From contig JBGPOS010000006.1 in the NCBI GenBank assembly GCA_041488155.1, forward strand, positions 12,511-76,510: a stretch of 64,000 nt of DNA, given 5' to 3'. A model generated the notes under the pieces. The model was not told the DNA's origin. It did not search any database and saw nothing but the letters and a program-made list of their open reading frames with translations. The position numbers were made by a program, and so were the translations under genes. Source of the stretch: JBGPOS01 sp041488155 (GTDB lineage: Bacteria > Chloroflexota > Dehalococcoidia > Tepidiformales > Tepidiformaceae). Shown here piece by piece: positions 49,722 to 59,400 of this stretch (positions within the stretch are counted from its first letter, which is position 1; each line of letters opens with the position of its first letter).

Positions 49722-51269
49722 CTATGGACAGGTGATCGGGTTGCCCGGCGTCAGCACCCCGTTCCTGTAGTAGGCCGTCGTGCAGAAGGCGGCTTGGACC
49801 GTCGCCGTGGCGCCGGTTCCGACGGTCGGGGTGGCGGCCACCGAGGTCGGAGTCGAGGTCGACGATCCCCCGGTCCCGCCGGTCCCGCCGATCCCGGCTG
49901 CTACCAGGACGATGTTCACGTTTGAGACGACCATCGTGTCGCTCCCGGTGATGGTCACCGTGTTGGTCCCCGTGACGAGGTCCGAGAGCGGCACCGGGTA
50001 GCTCACAATGCGCGACGTGAAGCCCTGGGTGTCGGGGTACAGCCACGTCCCTGTGTGGGCGTGGCCGTTCACGGAGTATGTGAACGAAAGAGGCGCGTTG
50101 AACGAGTAGAAGCCGAACATAAGGGAAGCGCTGGTCGCGTTCCCGATGCGGTTCACCCCAGGGATGCTCAACGACAGCGGATTGTTCGAACCCACCAGCC
50201 AGCCCAGGCACAGAGTCCCGTCGTGGCACGACGTGAGTGGGTCGTTGGCGTCGAAGCTGAGGTCGCGGTAGGTGTACGCCCCATCGAAGCCCACGTTGTC
50301 CCACGTAAAGGTGTGCGTAGCCTGGGTGTGATTCCCGCCCTTAATGGCGTTGTAGTGGACGTCCTCCAGCCAGATCAACCCGCGCGTGAGAGGAAGGGCG
50401 CCCGTTATCCGGGCCACCTGGACAAGGGTCGCGCTGCCCGGGCTCGACATAAACACGTCGATCTGGTTCGACGAGAAACGCATCTCAACGTGGTTCAGAG
50501 CACCGTCCGGCCCGCTCGCCGCCTGGACGCATCCTAGGTATTGAACTTGCACCCCGGCCGGGTTCGTCCATGCAGTGTCAGATGACACCCAGTTCGACAC
50601 GAAGATTGCCGAGTCCACGCCGACGCGGTCTGTTGCGGAAGCCGCGCAACTCCCGTCTCCATTGGCAGGGCCATAGTGCCCCGCAAACCGAATACCGATG
50701 CCGTTACGCGGCGAGTTCCACGTCCCGAAGTGAGCGAAGGGAGCCGGCGTCGGCTGGTCGGTTATCCAGAATTCGGGCCAGGCCGCGTGGGTGCCCTGCG
50801 TGTCATCGGATACATCGAACACGGCGGTGCCGGTACGACCCGTGAAGTCGAAAGGCTGCTTGGGATACATCGCGAGCACGGTTACCGTGCCGTTGTCATT
50901 GGTGACTTCCCGCATCTGGCCGTTGCAGATGATGACATCGGACCCATCGGGCTGGGCGGGCTGCGGGCCATTACAGCCGGCGAGAGTCGCCCTCGCCCAC
51001 GGATTGGCGTGACCGGCATCAAGGTTCATGTCTCCGCTACTGCGCGAGACTCCCCAGATGTCTCCGTTGAGCTGACCGGAGCGATTCCCCGTCCCGGCGG
51101 GTGCGTTGAAGGTCTCGCAGAAGGCAACGTTCGCGCCGGGCGCCGTTTGGAACTTGCAGGGCGACGTCGCCGCGGTTGTCGATGTGAGTGAGGTGATCGC
51201 GAAGGTAAGGGCGATGACGCCCAGGGCGACTGCGATCTGGCCGCCCCTTCCCAGCCGTGGTCGTCTCAT
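49722..51269 (-). CDS. secreted concanavalin-lectin-like beta protein
   Basis: The product is 515 residues. A signal peptide (GQIAVALGVIALTFAITSLT) is followed by a jelly-roll-like domain (about residues 40-315; WPEFWITDQ and VEMRFSSNQIDVFMSS are typical strands), a second beta domain (about 320-450) and a Ser/Thr-rich linker with a short Cys-containing tail. No E-x-D-x-x-E glycoside hydrolase 16 site is present, so I do not call it an enzyme. It has a strong ribosome-binding site (GAAGGAGGAGA). A surface or matrix role is inferred. Confidence 0.75.
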   Translation of the reverse strand: MRRPRLGRGGQIAVALGVIALTFAITSLTSTTAATSPCKFQTAPGANVAFCETFNAPAGTGNRSGQLNGDIWGVSRSSGDMNLDAGHANPWARATLAGCNGPQPAQPDGSDVIICNGQMREVTNDNGTVTVLAMYPKQPFDFTGRTGTAVFDVSDDTQGTHAAWPEFWITDQPTPAPFAHFGTWNSPRNGIGIRFAGHYGPANGDGSCAASATDRVGVDSAIFVSNWVSSDTAWTNPAGVQVQYLGCVQAASGPDGALNHVEMRFSSNQIDVFMSSPGSATLVQVARITGALPLTRGLIWLEDVHYNAIKGGNHTQATHTFTWDNVGFDGAYTYRDLSFDANDPLTSCHDGTLCLGWLVGSNNPLSLSIPGVNRIGNATSASLMFGFYSFNAPLSFTYSVNGHAHTGTWLYPDTQGFTSRIVSYPVPLSDLVTGTNTVTITGSDTMVVSNVNIVLVAAGIGGTGGTGGSSTSTPTSVAATPTVGTGATATVQAAFCTTAYYRNGVLTPGNPITCP

Positions 51270-51569
51270 GATTCTCCTCCTTCAATGAGACCGCGCCTCT
51301 AGCGGCGGCTTGTCTCCTTGAATTTCGGGCCCGGGCCCAGCCCCGGACATGGACGACTCCCGAGATGCTCCTGACAGTCCCCTGACTTGTCACCAGACAG
51401 TCATCGTGCGTCTCCGAACGGCCTCGCCAAGGGCATGGGACGGCCACGGCGGTGGACGCCGGCAGGGGTCGGTCACCCCGTGGAAACCGTGGACGCGGGG
51501 CGCGGTGGGCAAGGAAACCATGGCGCATCCATTAGCGCCGGCCCGAAGCGCTCTTCTGGTTCTTGCGGG
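51270..51569 (-). promoter_or_regulatory. leader/promoter region of the secreted lectin gene
   Basis: This 300-base space lies between two minus-strand genes and carries the strong ribosome-binding site at its left end. No RNA gene or clear palindrome was found. A promoter is assumed from the spacing. Confidence 0.35.
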
Positions 51570-52940
51570 CTAGCCCCTGGCTCCGATGCCGCTCTTCCTT
51601 GAACCTTGCCCGTCACCGGAAGCTCGACTCAGAAGATCATCGAGCCACGTTTCGCCCAGGAAGTGGCGGGTTTGCTCTCCCCGCAACCGGTCCGCGAGTC
51701 TGCCGGGCGGAAGCGCAACATCGTTGTAGGTGAGCACCTGGTCCCGGGGAACGTCTCGTACGAGGCGGCAGCCCTCCGCCAACCCCTCGGGGAGGTACCG
51801 TTCGCGGCTCATCTCATCCGCGTTCGTCGCCTCGCCGTACGTCATGTAGCAGCCATAGCCATCCAGGGTCTCGCCGGCCTTGAGATCGCGCTTGGCAACC
51901 GCGCACACCTCCACAACAGGTCCTCCGAGGGGGGGGGCGACCTCGTCTCGGAACAGAACCACCCGGGCGATCGCCATTGGAGTTTCGAAGTGCACCAGGT
52001 GATAGGGAGTCCAGAAGGGGTACAACGGGCCCTCGCCCATCTTGTAGAGATCGAGGTAGTGCCGCTGCTTCGGATCTGGATGCTCCGCCAGGCAGAGCAC
52101 TTTGACTCCCGCCGGCCCTACCGTGTAGTCGATGATGCCGCCGAGCTCTCGCGCTTCGTCGATGTCGTACAGCTTCACGATGTCCATGATGTTGCCGTCG
52201 TACGTGAGGCCGCGCGACATTCCCCGCGATCTGACTTTGAAACCTGTGGCGTTGGCGACGATGGATTGTTCGAAGCTGATCTTCGATCCGTCCGCGAACG
52301 AGGTAACCATCGAAGCATTCTGACCCCAGCGGTCGGCCCAGCCCTGCTGCGTCGTCGGGTTCCGGTACGGGTCCTGGAGTCCTTTGACGTTAATCATTAC
52401 CCGCGGAATGAGCCCAAGTCCGGATACCCACCGGAAGAGGTTCATCTGCACGCCGGGCTCATCGCCATCACACGCCGACAGGATGACTCCGCCGCGGCGA
52501 GCGTAGGTCTGCAGGATAGGACCGATCGTGGCGTCGACTTCAGCGTTCATCAGCACGACGCTCTTGCCGTGCCTGAAGGCCTCCAGGAGTACGTGCGCGC
52601 TGAATTCGACGGACCCCGTAACGTCGACCAGGACATCGATTTCAGGCGAGCGACAGACGGTAAGCGGGTCTTCGGCGACGGCCGGCTGACCCCGCCGGAC
52701 GGCGGCGTCGAGGGCGTGCTGCGAGCTCACGCGCACCGGATCCTGGCAGCCGGCGTATCGATAGACCGCGAGCGCCCGCTCCGGCTCGCGGTTGTAGATT
52801 GCGGCCATCCGCATGCCAGGGACGCTGTTCACTATCTGGTTCGTGACGCCCTGTCCCATGAAGCCGGCGCCAATCATCCCGACTCGGATCGGCGTGCCCT
52901 GCTGTTCTCGCTCCTTGAGCGCGGTGTCCACGATGATCAA
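51570..52940 (-). CDS. SAF-domain NAD(P)-dependent oxidoreductase (COG4091-like)
   Basis: The product is 456 residues from TTG 52940, which has GGAGG six bases upstream. The N-terminal Rossmann motif is VGMIGAGFMGQGVTNQI, with VLVDVTGSVEFSAHVLLEAF at the expected second strand. The C-terminal part (about residues 345-440) with LKAGETLDGYGCYMTYG is the SAF domain. The family is annotated as homoserine dehydrogenase-like, but members occur in sugar and polysaccharide loci. It is followed by sugar-enzyme genes on the same strand, so a role in making a modified sugar is likely. Confidence 0.8.
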   Translation of the reverse strand: MIIVDTALKEREQQGTPIRVGMIGAGFMGQGVTNQIVNSVPGMRMAAIYNREPERALAVYRYAGCQDPVRVSSQHALDAAVRRGQPAVAEDPLTVCRSPEIDVLVDVTGSVEFSAHVLLEAFRHGKSVVLMNAEVDATIGPILQTYARRGGVILSACDGDEPGVQMNLFRWVSGLGLIPRVMINVKGLQDPYRNPTTQQGWADRWGQNASMVTSFADGSKISFEQSIVANATGFKVRSRGMSRGLTYDGNIMDIVKLYDIDEARELGGIIDYTVGPAGVKVLCLAEHPDPKQRHYLDLYKMGEGPLYPFWTPYHLVHFETPMAIARVVLFRDEVAPPLGGPVVEVCAVAKRDLKAGETLDGYGCYMTYGEATNADEMSRERYLPEGLAEGCRLVRDVPRDQVLTYNDVALPPGRLADRLRGEQTRHFLGETWLDDLLSRASGDGQGSRKSGIGARG

Positions 52941-53010
52941 GGCAAACCTCCGTCGGAACCCGCACACGGGCGTCTCGCCGAGTCGATATCGATCTGATGA
53001 ACGGTGGCGC

Positions 53011-53577
53011 TCAATCCGCGGTCATCCGCCACTTCACTTCATCCTCTATCTCATCCAGCGGCTTCCAGGCGGCATCCTTCGCCGAAATCTGGCTCACCGG
53101 CAGCGGCCACTTTAGACCCAGCCTCGGGTCGAACGGTGAAAGGCCACCTTCGGTCTCCGGCGCGTAGAACTCGCCCACCTGGTAGCTGGTCTCGGTGCCG
53201 TCCTCGAGGGCCTGGTACCCGTGGGCGAAGCGTCCGGGAACGTACAACGCACGGCCGTTTTCGGCCGTCAACTCAACGGCGATGTGGCCGAGGTAGGTCG
53301 GGCTCTCCGGCCGGAGGTCGACGATGATGTCCAGGACCGCGCCCCGTGTAACGCGGACGAGCTTGGTTTCGGCCTTGGGCGGAAACTGGAAGTGCATCCC
53401 ACGAAGCGTGCCTTTGTGGCGGTTGAAGGCCACGTTCGCCTGGGCGATCACTGGCTTCAGCCCATGGTCTGCGAACTCCCGCTGGCAGAAGGCCCGCGCG
53501 AAGAATCCGCGATCGTCTTCGCGCCGCTCCATGTCGATTACGAACGCACCGCTGAGGTCGGTTTCGGTGAAGATCAA
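53011..53577 (-). CDS. rfbC: dTDP-4-dehydrorhamnose 3,5-epimerase-like (RfbC)
   Basis: The product is 188 residues from TTG 53577, with AGGAGG 12 bases upstream. The RmlC cupin motifs are present: GTLRGMHFQFPP (catalytic His) and GRFAHGYQALED (catalytic Tyr region). The frame continues upstream to 53721 without a credible start. It epimerises a 4-keto-6-deoxy nucleotide sugar. No rmlA, rmlB or rmlD lies in the window, so its substrate may come from elsewhere or differ from rhamnose. Confidence 0.87.
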   Translation of the reverse strand: MIFTETDLSGAFVIDMERREDDRGFFARAFCQREFADHGLKPVIAQANVAFNRHKGTLRGMHFQFPPKAETKLVRVTRGAVLDIIVDLRPESPTYLGHIAVELTAENGRALYVPGRFAHGYQALEDGTETSYQVGEFYAPETEGGLSPFDPRLGLKWPLPVSQISAKDAAWKPLDEIEDEVKWRMTAD

Positions 53578-53780
53578 GGGCCGTGTACCTCCTCGACGCA
53601 AGGTCGTTTCGTCCGGGGCCGCCGCCCTATTGCAACAAGCGCCTCCGAAATCGAAGACACCCCAGGGCAGGTCGCCCTGTAACGACACCACCATCGTCGC
53701 GAAGGCTCGTCTACAAGGCATTGAGCGAAGGTTCTTGCGGCTCCCGCGCTTCGCCTGCGCGGACCTCGCAAGCGATGCTC

Positions 53781-54797
53781 CTACGCGCCCGTCCCAGCTT
53801 CCGCAAGCAAGAACTCGTACTCCTGGGCAGAGAGCGAGGGCTCCACCGCCCAGGCGATGGCCTCGCGGAGTTGTTCGAAGGTGTGGGATCCCACGAGGGT
53901 CGAGTCGACGCCGGGAGTCGCGATCGAAAAGCCGAGGGCGGCGGCTGGCAGCGTGCGGCCAATGCTTCGCGCCGCGCGTGCGCAGCGCTCGACGCCAACT
54001 CGCCGGTTCGCGGGGACGTTCCCATCGGCGCGGTCATCGTTCGTTGTGCGCGTCAGGAGCCCTGCCGCGAGGCACTGGCGAGAGATTGTCCCCCTCTTGC
54101 TCGCCCGTAGCCGGGGAAGCGAAAGAGCGGCGGCTTCCGGGTGCAGCAGACTCAATGGGACTTCGACGCACGAGACCTGTTTCCACTGGGCCGCCAGCGC
54201 AGCGTCTGCCGGAAGTTCGCACGAGACCCCGAACCAGCGGATGACTCCTCGCTTCTTGAGACTCTCTGCCGCCTCGAGGAAGCATCCGGAGACCAGAACT
54301 TCGGCCGAAGGGCTGTGGAGCAACAGCAAGTCCAAATAGTCCGTGCCAATCTGGCGCAGGCTACGTTCGGCCGCCGCGACGAGGTAATCGGAGGTGAACG
54401 ATTGGCCGGCCAGCCCGCCTCCGACATTCCCCGACAGCCGGGCGCGGCTGAGGCCGATCGCGCTGAGGGCTGGCTTCACCATGGGCTTCACCCGTTGCAC
54501 CAGCGACTTCCGCCTGGGCAGGAGGTAGCCGGCCTTCGAGACGAGCACCACCTGGTCCCTGCTCGCCCGGAAGGCTTCGCCGAGGAGGCGTTCGCTCTCT
54601 CCCTGGCCATAGATATCGGCTGTATCGAAGAGGGTGATCCCGGCTTCGTGGGCTGCCCGGAGGAACCTGATGGCCTCTTTGGAGGACATCCCGGAGAAGA
54701 TGCCTCCGATCTTGGCGCACCCCAGGCCCAGCGCTGAGACCTCCAGGTCGGTTCCGGCGAGCTGCCTGGTGCCCAGGGCGGAGACGTCTCCTAGCAT
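53781..54797 (-). CDS. aldo/keto reductase
   Basis: The product is 338 residues. The AKR tetrad is visible: Asp and Tyr in LFDTADIYGQG, Lys in VLVSKAGY and His in LLLLHSP. NADPH-dependent reduction of a sugar or aldehyde carbonyl is expected. ATG 54797 lies inside the end of the GMC gene (overlap of seven bases), so they are co-translated. The pair could oxidise and reduce the same sugar position. Confidence 0.88.
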   Translation of the reverse strand: MLGDVSALGTRQLAGTDLEVSALGLGCAKIGGIFSGMSSKEAIRFLRAAHEAGITLFDTADIYGQGESERLLGEAFRASRDQVVLVSKAGYLLPRRKSLVQRVKPMVKPALSAIGLSRARLSGNVGGGLAGQSFTSDYLVAAAERSLRQIGTDYLDLLLLHSPSAEVLVSGCFLEAAESLKKRGVIRWFGVSCELPADAALAAQWKQVSCVEVPLSLLHPEAAALSLPRLRASKRGTISRQCLAAGLLTRTTNDDRADGNVPANRRVGVERCARAARSIGRTLPAAALGFSIATPGVDSTLVGSHTFEQLREAIAWAVEPSLSAQEYEFLLAEAGTGA

Positions 54798-56278
54798 CGC
54801 CCGGCCAGGTCATCGGCGAGCTGGTCGGCGGCGCGCGCCGAGATCGCCATGGCGGTGAGGGCCGGGTTTTTCTCGACGCAGGTCGTGAAGCACGACGAAT
54901 CCACGGCGAGGACGCTGGGGTAATCGTGCAACCGGTTGAAGGAGTCGGTCACCCCGAACTCCGGCGAGGTGTGCATCCGCGCAGTCCCCGCGTAGTGCAC
55001 CGAACTGCCAGGGGCCAGGCGCGAACTCCGCCACATGATCTGGGGGCCGAAGCCAGCGTCGTCCAGGATGCCCAACATCCGGTCTTCCGCCTGGCCGGTG
55101 GTCGCAATGTCCTCCGTGGTGAACCTGATGTCGATGTCAACCGCGCGGTCGTGAGGCTGTTCCTTCGCCGATTCGCTGAGCGTGACCCGGTTCTCTCGGC
55201 GCGGGATCATGGTGCCGAACACCACCGCTCCCAGCCTGTCGGACTTTGTCGGAAACGCGGAAAGAACTCGCTCCAACTGAGTCGCTCTCGCGCCGAGAGT
55301 CGTTTGCGCCGCGGAGAGGGGGGCTGACCCTTCGTACGGCGCCCGCGTCAGATGCGCGATGTGGCGAAGCCTCGAAAGCGGGCGCGCCAGCTTGACCGTG
55401 TACATGTGGTGCGGATGGTCGTGCAGGTACGCTCCAACCAGGCCGGCGTCGTTGCCAAGGCCCGCGGGGTGGCGCGCGCTCGTCGATTGCAGAAGGACAC
55501 GCGCCGTGTTGATGGCTCCGCATGCGAGCACCACTGCCCTCGCAGGGATCTCCGCCTCCTCTTGCTTCAGCGCGTCGTAGTAGACGACGGTCGGCCGCGG
55601 CGAATCGGCATCGATGCGGAGCACGTGTGCTCCCAATCGGACTTCAATTTCGCGATCTTTCAACAGAGGGCGAAGGATCGAGGCGTAGCTGTTGAAGGGC
55701 GTCTCTCGGCGGTAAATCCCCCAGGGCGCCCCGGCGGCGAGAGGAGCGGCCATAATCGTCTCGCCGCGCGCGGCGGCCCCGGCCGCCAACCGGCGCCAGT
55801 CTCGTGGCAGGTCGGCTTCATATCGAACGGTGCCCGCCGGCACCGCCGGATGGCCGGTTCGTGTCCCCGAGACTCTGAGGAGCTGTTCGCTGAGCGCGTA
55901 GAAAGGTTCGAGGTCGCTGTACCTGATCGGCCAGGCGTACTTCTCGTGCAGGCGTGCGCCGTCGAGGAAGTCCTGCGGCGAATAGCGCGGCACCGCCCCC
56001 GTCCAGCGATTGGACAGTCCGCCGGGGGAATACTCCGCGAACCAGCGAGCTTCCCCGCCGGAAGAAGTGAACGACAGAGGCGGCGCCTGCTCGCCGCGAA
56101 CCTTCACAACCGTCCGCCCGAAGGCCCGCACGAAGAGGCCGCCCGGGAACTTGGCGCCGGCTTCGAGGACGACAACCTGAGCGCCCCGCCCCGCGAGTAC
56201 GTGGGCGGCCATCGCACCAGCGGGCCCGCTTCCCACGACCACCACGGGGTCGCCTTCCCCAACTCTGCCCGTATTCAT
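54791..56278 (-). CDS. GMC-family FAD oxidoreductase
   Basis: The product is 495 residues. The FAD-binding motif is VVVVGSGPAGAMAAHVLAG, followed by LEAGAKFPGG. The C-terminal half has SSVHYAGTARMHTSPEFGV and a final FTTCVEKNPALTAMAIS, matching the GMC C-terminal domain with its active-site His. Members oxidise alcohol groups of sugars. Its overlap with the aldo/keto reductase, and neighbours RfbC and the SAF-domain enzyme, place it in a sugar-modification operon. Confidence 0.87.
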   Translation of the reverse strand: MNTGRVGEGDPVVVVGSGPAGAMAAHVLAGRGAQVVVLEAGAKFPGGLFVRAFGRTVVKVRGEQAPPLSFTSSGGEARWFAEYSPGGLSNRWTGAVPRYSPQDFLDGARLHEKYAWPIRYSDLEPFYALSEQLLRVSGTRTGHPAVPAGTVRYEADLPRDWRRLAAGAAARGETIMAAPLAAGAPWGIYRRETPFNSYASILRPLLKDREIEVRLGAHVLRIDADSPRPTVVYYDALKQEEAEIPARAVVLACGAINTARVLLQSTSARHPAGLGNDAGLVGAYLHDHPHHMYTVKLARPLSRLRHIAHLTRAPYEGSAPLSAAQTTLGARATQLERVLSAFPTKSDRLGAVVFGTMIPRRENRVTLSESAKEQPHDRAVDIDIRFTTEDIATTGQAEDRMLGILDDAGFGPQIMWRSSRLAPGSSVHYAGTARMHTSPEFGVTDSFNRLHDYPSVLAVDSSCFTTCVEKNPALTAMAISARAADQLADDLAGRC

Positions 56279-56498
56279 AACACCTCAGCCCCAATTCGGG
56301 AGAAGGCTCCGAACGGCCCGCCGCCGCGAGCCGGTCGCCTCATCCAGGCGTGACTTCGAAGGGTCACGCCTGTCTAGTTTCTTGAACGATAGTCTTGGCG
56401 AGGTGAACTGCAGGTGACCGGAACGTAGCAGGGCCTGCCGCCGATCACCGGCGCCCGTGAGCGCGATGCGGGCCATCTCCGGGCCAGCCGAACGTCGA

Positions 56499-59400
56499 TT
56501 AGCCCCCGACCGGCGCGTTCATGTCGGCTTGGATCTGCGCTTGTGTCAGCGCGACGTTGTAGACCCGCACGTCGTCGATCGTCCCCTGGAAGAACTGCCC
56601 GTAGATGCTGTCGCCGCCAATTTGCAGGGGGTTCGTTGAAGTAATCATGCTCCCCGAGCGATTGCTGCTCGCGACCTGCACGCCATTGACGTAGAACCGC
56701 AACGTCGTGCCGTTGTAGGTCATCGCGATGTGCGTCCAGGTGTTCAGCGCAAGGTTAGACGTCCCGAAAACCTCGATGTTGGCGGGAAGGCGGAATCCAG
56801 CGCCCGGGCGCCCACCCGACCTCGTCGTCGTTGCCTCGAGGTAGTAATTGTCGTCGCCTTTGTACACGACATCGCGCCACGCACCGTTCACGAGGGTAGG
56901 GTTGACCCACGCTTCGACCGTCATCCCGGTCGTAAGGTGGAGCGCAGCCGTATCCGCGATCGTGACTAGCGAGCTCGTCCCGTTGAAGACAAGGGCGTTG
57001 CCGTACTTGCCCGAGGAAGTCCACGAGGCGTTGGCAATGACTCCGTTGTGCACGCGCCCGGAAATATCGAGGAGCGACGTCCCTGACCCTTCGCGGAACG
57101 AATACGCCGCGACAAGGCTGCTGAGCGCCTGGGTGGTCGCGTTCGAGACAGTCGCGTACCCGCTCAGGTTGCTCGCGGCGTCGGCCGCCCGCACCCGGTA
57201 GCTGTAGCTCGTTGATCCAGCGAGCCCCGCGTCGATGAAGGATAGGCCGGAGGGCGTGGCGATCTGGGCGAAAGTCGAGCAACTGGCGCCCTGGCAACGT
57301 TCGACCCGGTAGCCAGTCACGCCGACGTTATCGGTAGAGGCGGACCAGCTCACGTTAATCTGGCCAGCCGCGACAACGAGGGCTGCCAACCCACCTGGTA
57401 CGGAAGGAGCCTGCGAGTCGCCGCCCGCCTGGGTGGTCGCGGTCGCCACCGTCGAATAGGCGCCGAGATTGCCAGCCGCGTCGCCGGCGCGGACTCGATA
57501 GAGGTACACGGTGGCCGCAGACAGACCCGTATCGTTGAACGAGGTCGAGGCCGAAGTGCCGACCTCGGCGAAGTTCACGCAGCCGTTCCCCTGGCAGCGT
57601 TCAATCCGGTAGATAGTCACCGCCACGTTGTCGGTGGCCGCTGTCCACGTGAGATTGATTTGGGTTCCGCTCTGGGCGGTCGCGTTGAGATTCGTGGGAG
57701 CCGTTGGCGACTGGGTGTCGCCCGTGACTGCGCTCGCGACGTTCGAATACTGACTGAGGTGATTCGCGGCGTCGGTCGCTCGTACCCGATAGCTGTACGA
57801 AGTGGCGGTGGTGAGACCCTGGTCCGAATAGGTGGTTGCGGCGGTGGTTCCTACCTGGGCGAAGGATGCGCAGCCGTTGCCCTGGCAACGCTCGACCAGG
57901 TACGCAGTGACGCCCACATCGTCGGTTGAAGCCGTCCAGCTGAGGTTTATCTGGCTGCCGCCCTGCGGGACCGCCCCGAGACTTCCCGGAGTGGTCGGCG
58001 ATTGCGAATCCACCGTCACTACCGTTGCTACGTTGGAGTAGAGGCTCGTGTGCGCAGCCGCGTCTTTGGCGCGCACCCGGTAGCTGTAGGAGGTGTTCAC
58101 CGCGAGGCCGAAGTCCGAATAGGTCGTAGCCGTCACGGTCGCTATCTGCGCGAACGACGAACAGACGGCCCCCTGGCAGCGTTCGATGAGGTACCCCGTT
58201 ACTCCCACGTCATCTGTGGATGCCGTCCAACTGAGATTGACCTGCGTGCCTGTCGCCGAAACCGCGCCAAGATTTCCCGGTTGGCTCGGGGGTTGGGTAT
58301 CCAGGTTTTGCGCAGCGATCGGTGTGTTCATATCGGTGACAATCTCTGCGGCCGAGAGGGCGCGGCTGTAGATCCGAAGCTCGTCGAGAGTTCCCTGGAA
58401 GTAGAACCCGCCGGAGCGGCGCCCGATGTTTACGTTCTGCGAAGAATCGAACTGCGACCCGGGCACCGTGCCGGCGAGAACGCCGTCGTCGAGCGCTCCA
58501 TTGACGTACACATGCAAAGTACGGGCCGTCGCATCGTACACTCCTGCGACGTAGTACCAGGTGCCGAGGGCCCGGACCGTGTTGCTATAGCGCTGGGTAT
58601 TCGAGCTCCCGTCAGCCGAGACCGCCACTCCGAAAGTGTGAGGGCCCGTATCCGGGCTGGTCTTGAATTGCCAGCCCTCCGCGCCGCCGCCCGACTTGGC
58701 CACGATCTGGCCGTCATCGGCGGGCGCGGCGGTGGCCATGATCCATGCGCTCCAGGTCATGCTGCCGGTGATGCGAAGAGCAGCTGGATTACCGAGGTCG
58801 ACGTAGTTGGTGCTTCCATTGAACGAAAGCCCCCTGCCGTACTTTCCGGCCGTCGTCCATGTCGCACCGTTGAGGATGCCGGCATTCCCGTTACCTGAAG
58901 AGTCGCCGGCGCTGCTTCCGCTCCCCTCTTCGAAGCCGTACGCGGCCACAGCCCCCGACGGGGCCGCGGTCGAAAACGTCGCCACGTAGCTCGCATCCAC
59001 CGCCGGGACGACAATCCCGTGGCTCTGAGCGCCCCCATCTGACCACGACGAGAACGTGTAGGCACTTCCGCCGCTGACCTGGCCAGGCGCATCGAGGGTG
59101 TGCTGGAAGCCAATCAGGTCGCCCACCACGAACGGAGTCTGCTTGCTTATTCCATCGACGGTCACTGTCAGCCCGCTGGGGACGGAATCGAAAGAGAGGT
59201 TGACCTTCTGCGGGACGACCGTCACCGACTTCGACGAGGTGAGCCCCGTCGAGTCGGTTACGGTGAGAACGATTTCGTAGTTAGTGGCGCCCTCAAAGTC
59301 GTGTCCGCTGGTTGGAATCGTGAGCGTTCCGGTCTTGGTCCCGGCCACTCCTCCGCCCGGGTGCAGGTGCGAGTCGTGGTGGAAGAGGATCGTCCAGGAG

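Noticed and set aside
49722..51269. Glycoside hydrolase family 16 enzyme
   Set aside because: The jelly-roll pattern fits, but the E-x-D-x-x-E catalytic signature is missing.
57190..58310. Regularly spaced repeats of about 280 bases resembling a repeat array
   Set aside because: They are explained by four tandem FN3 protein domains in frame, not by a CRISPR or DNA repeat.
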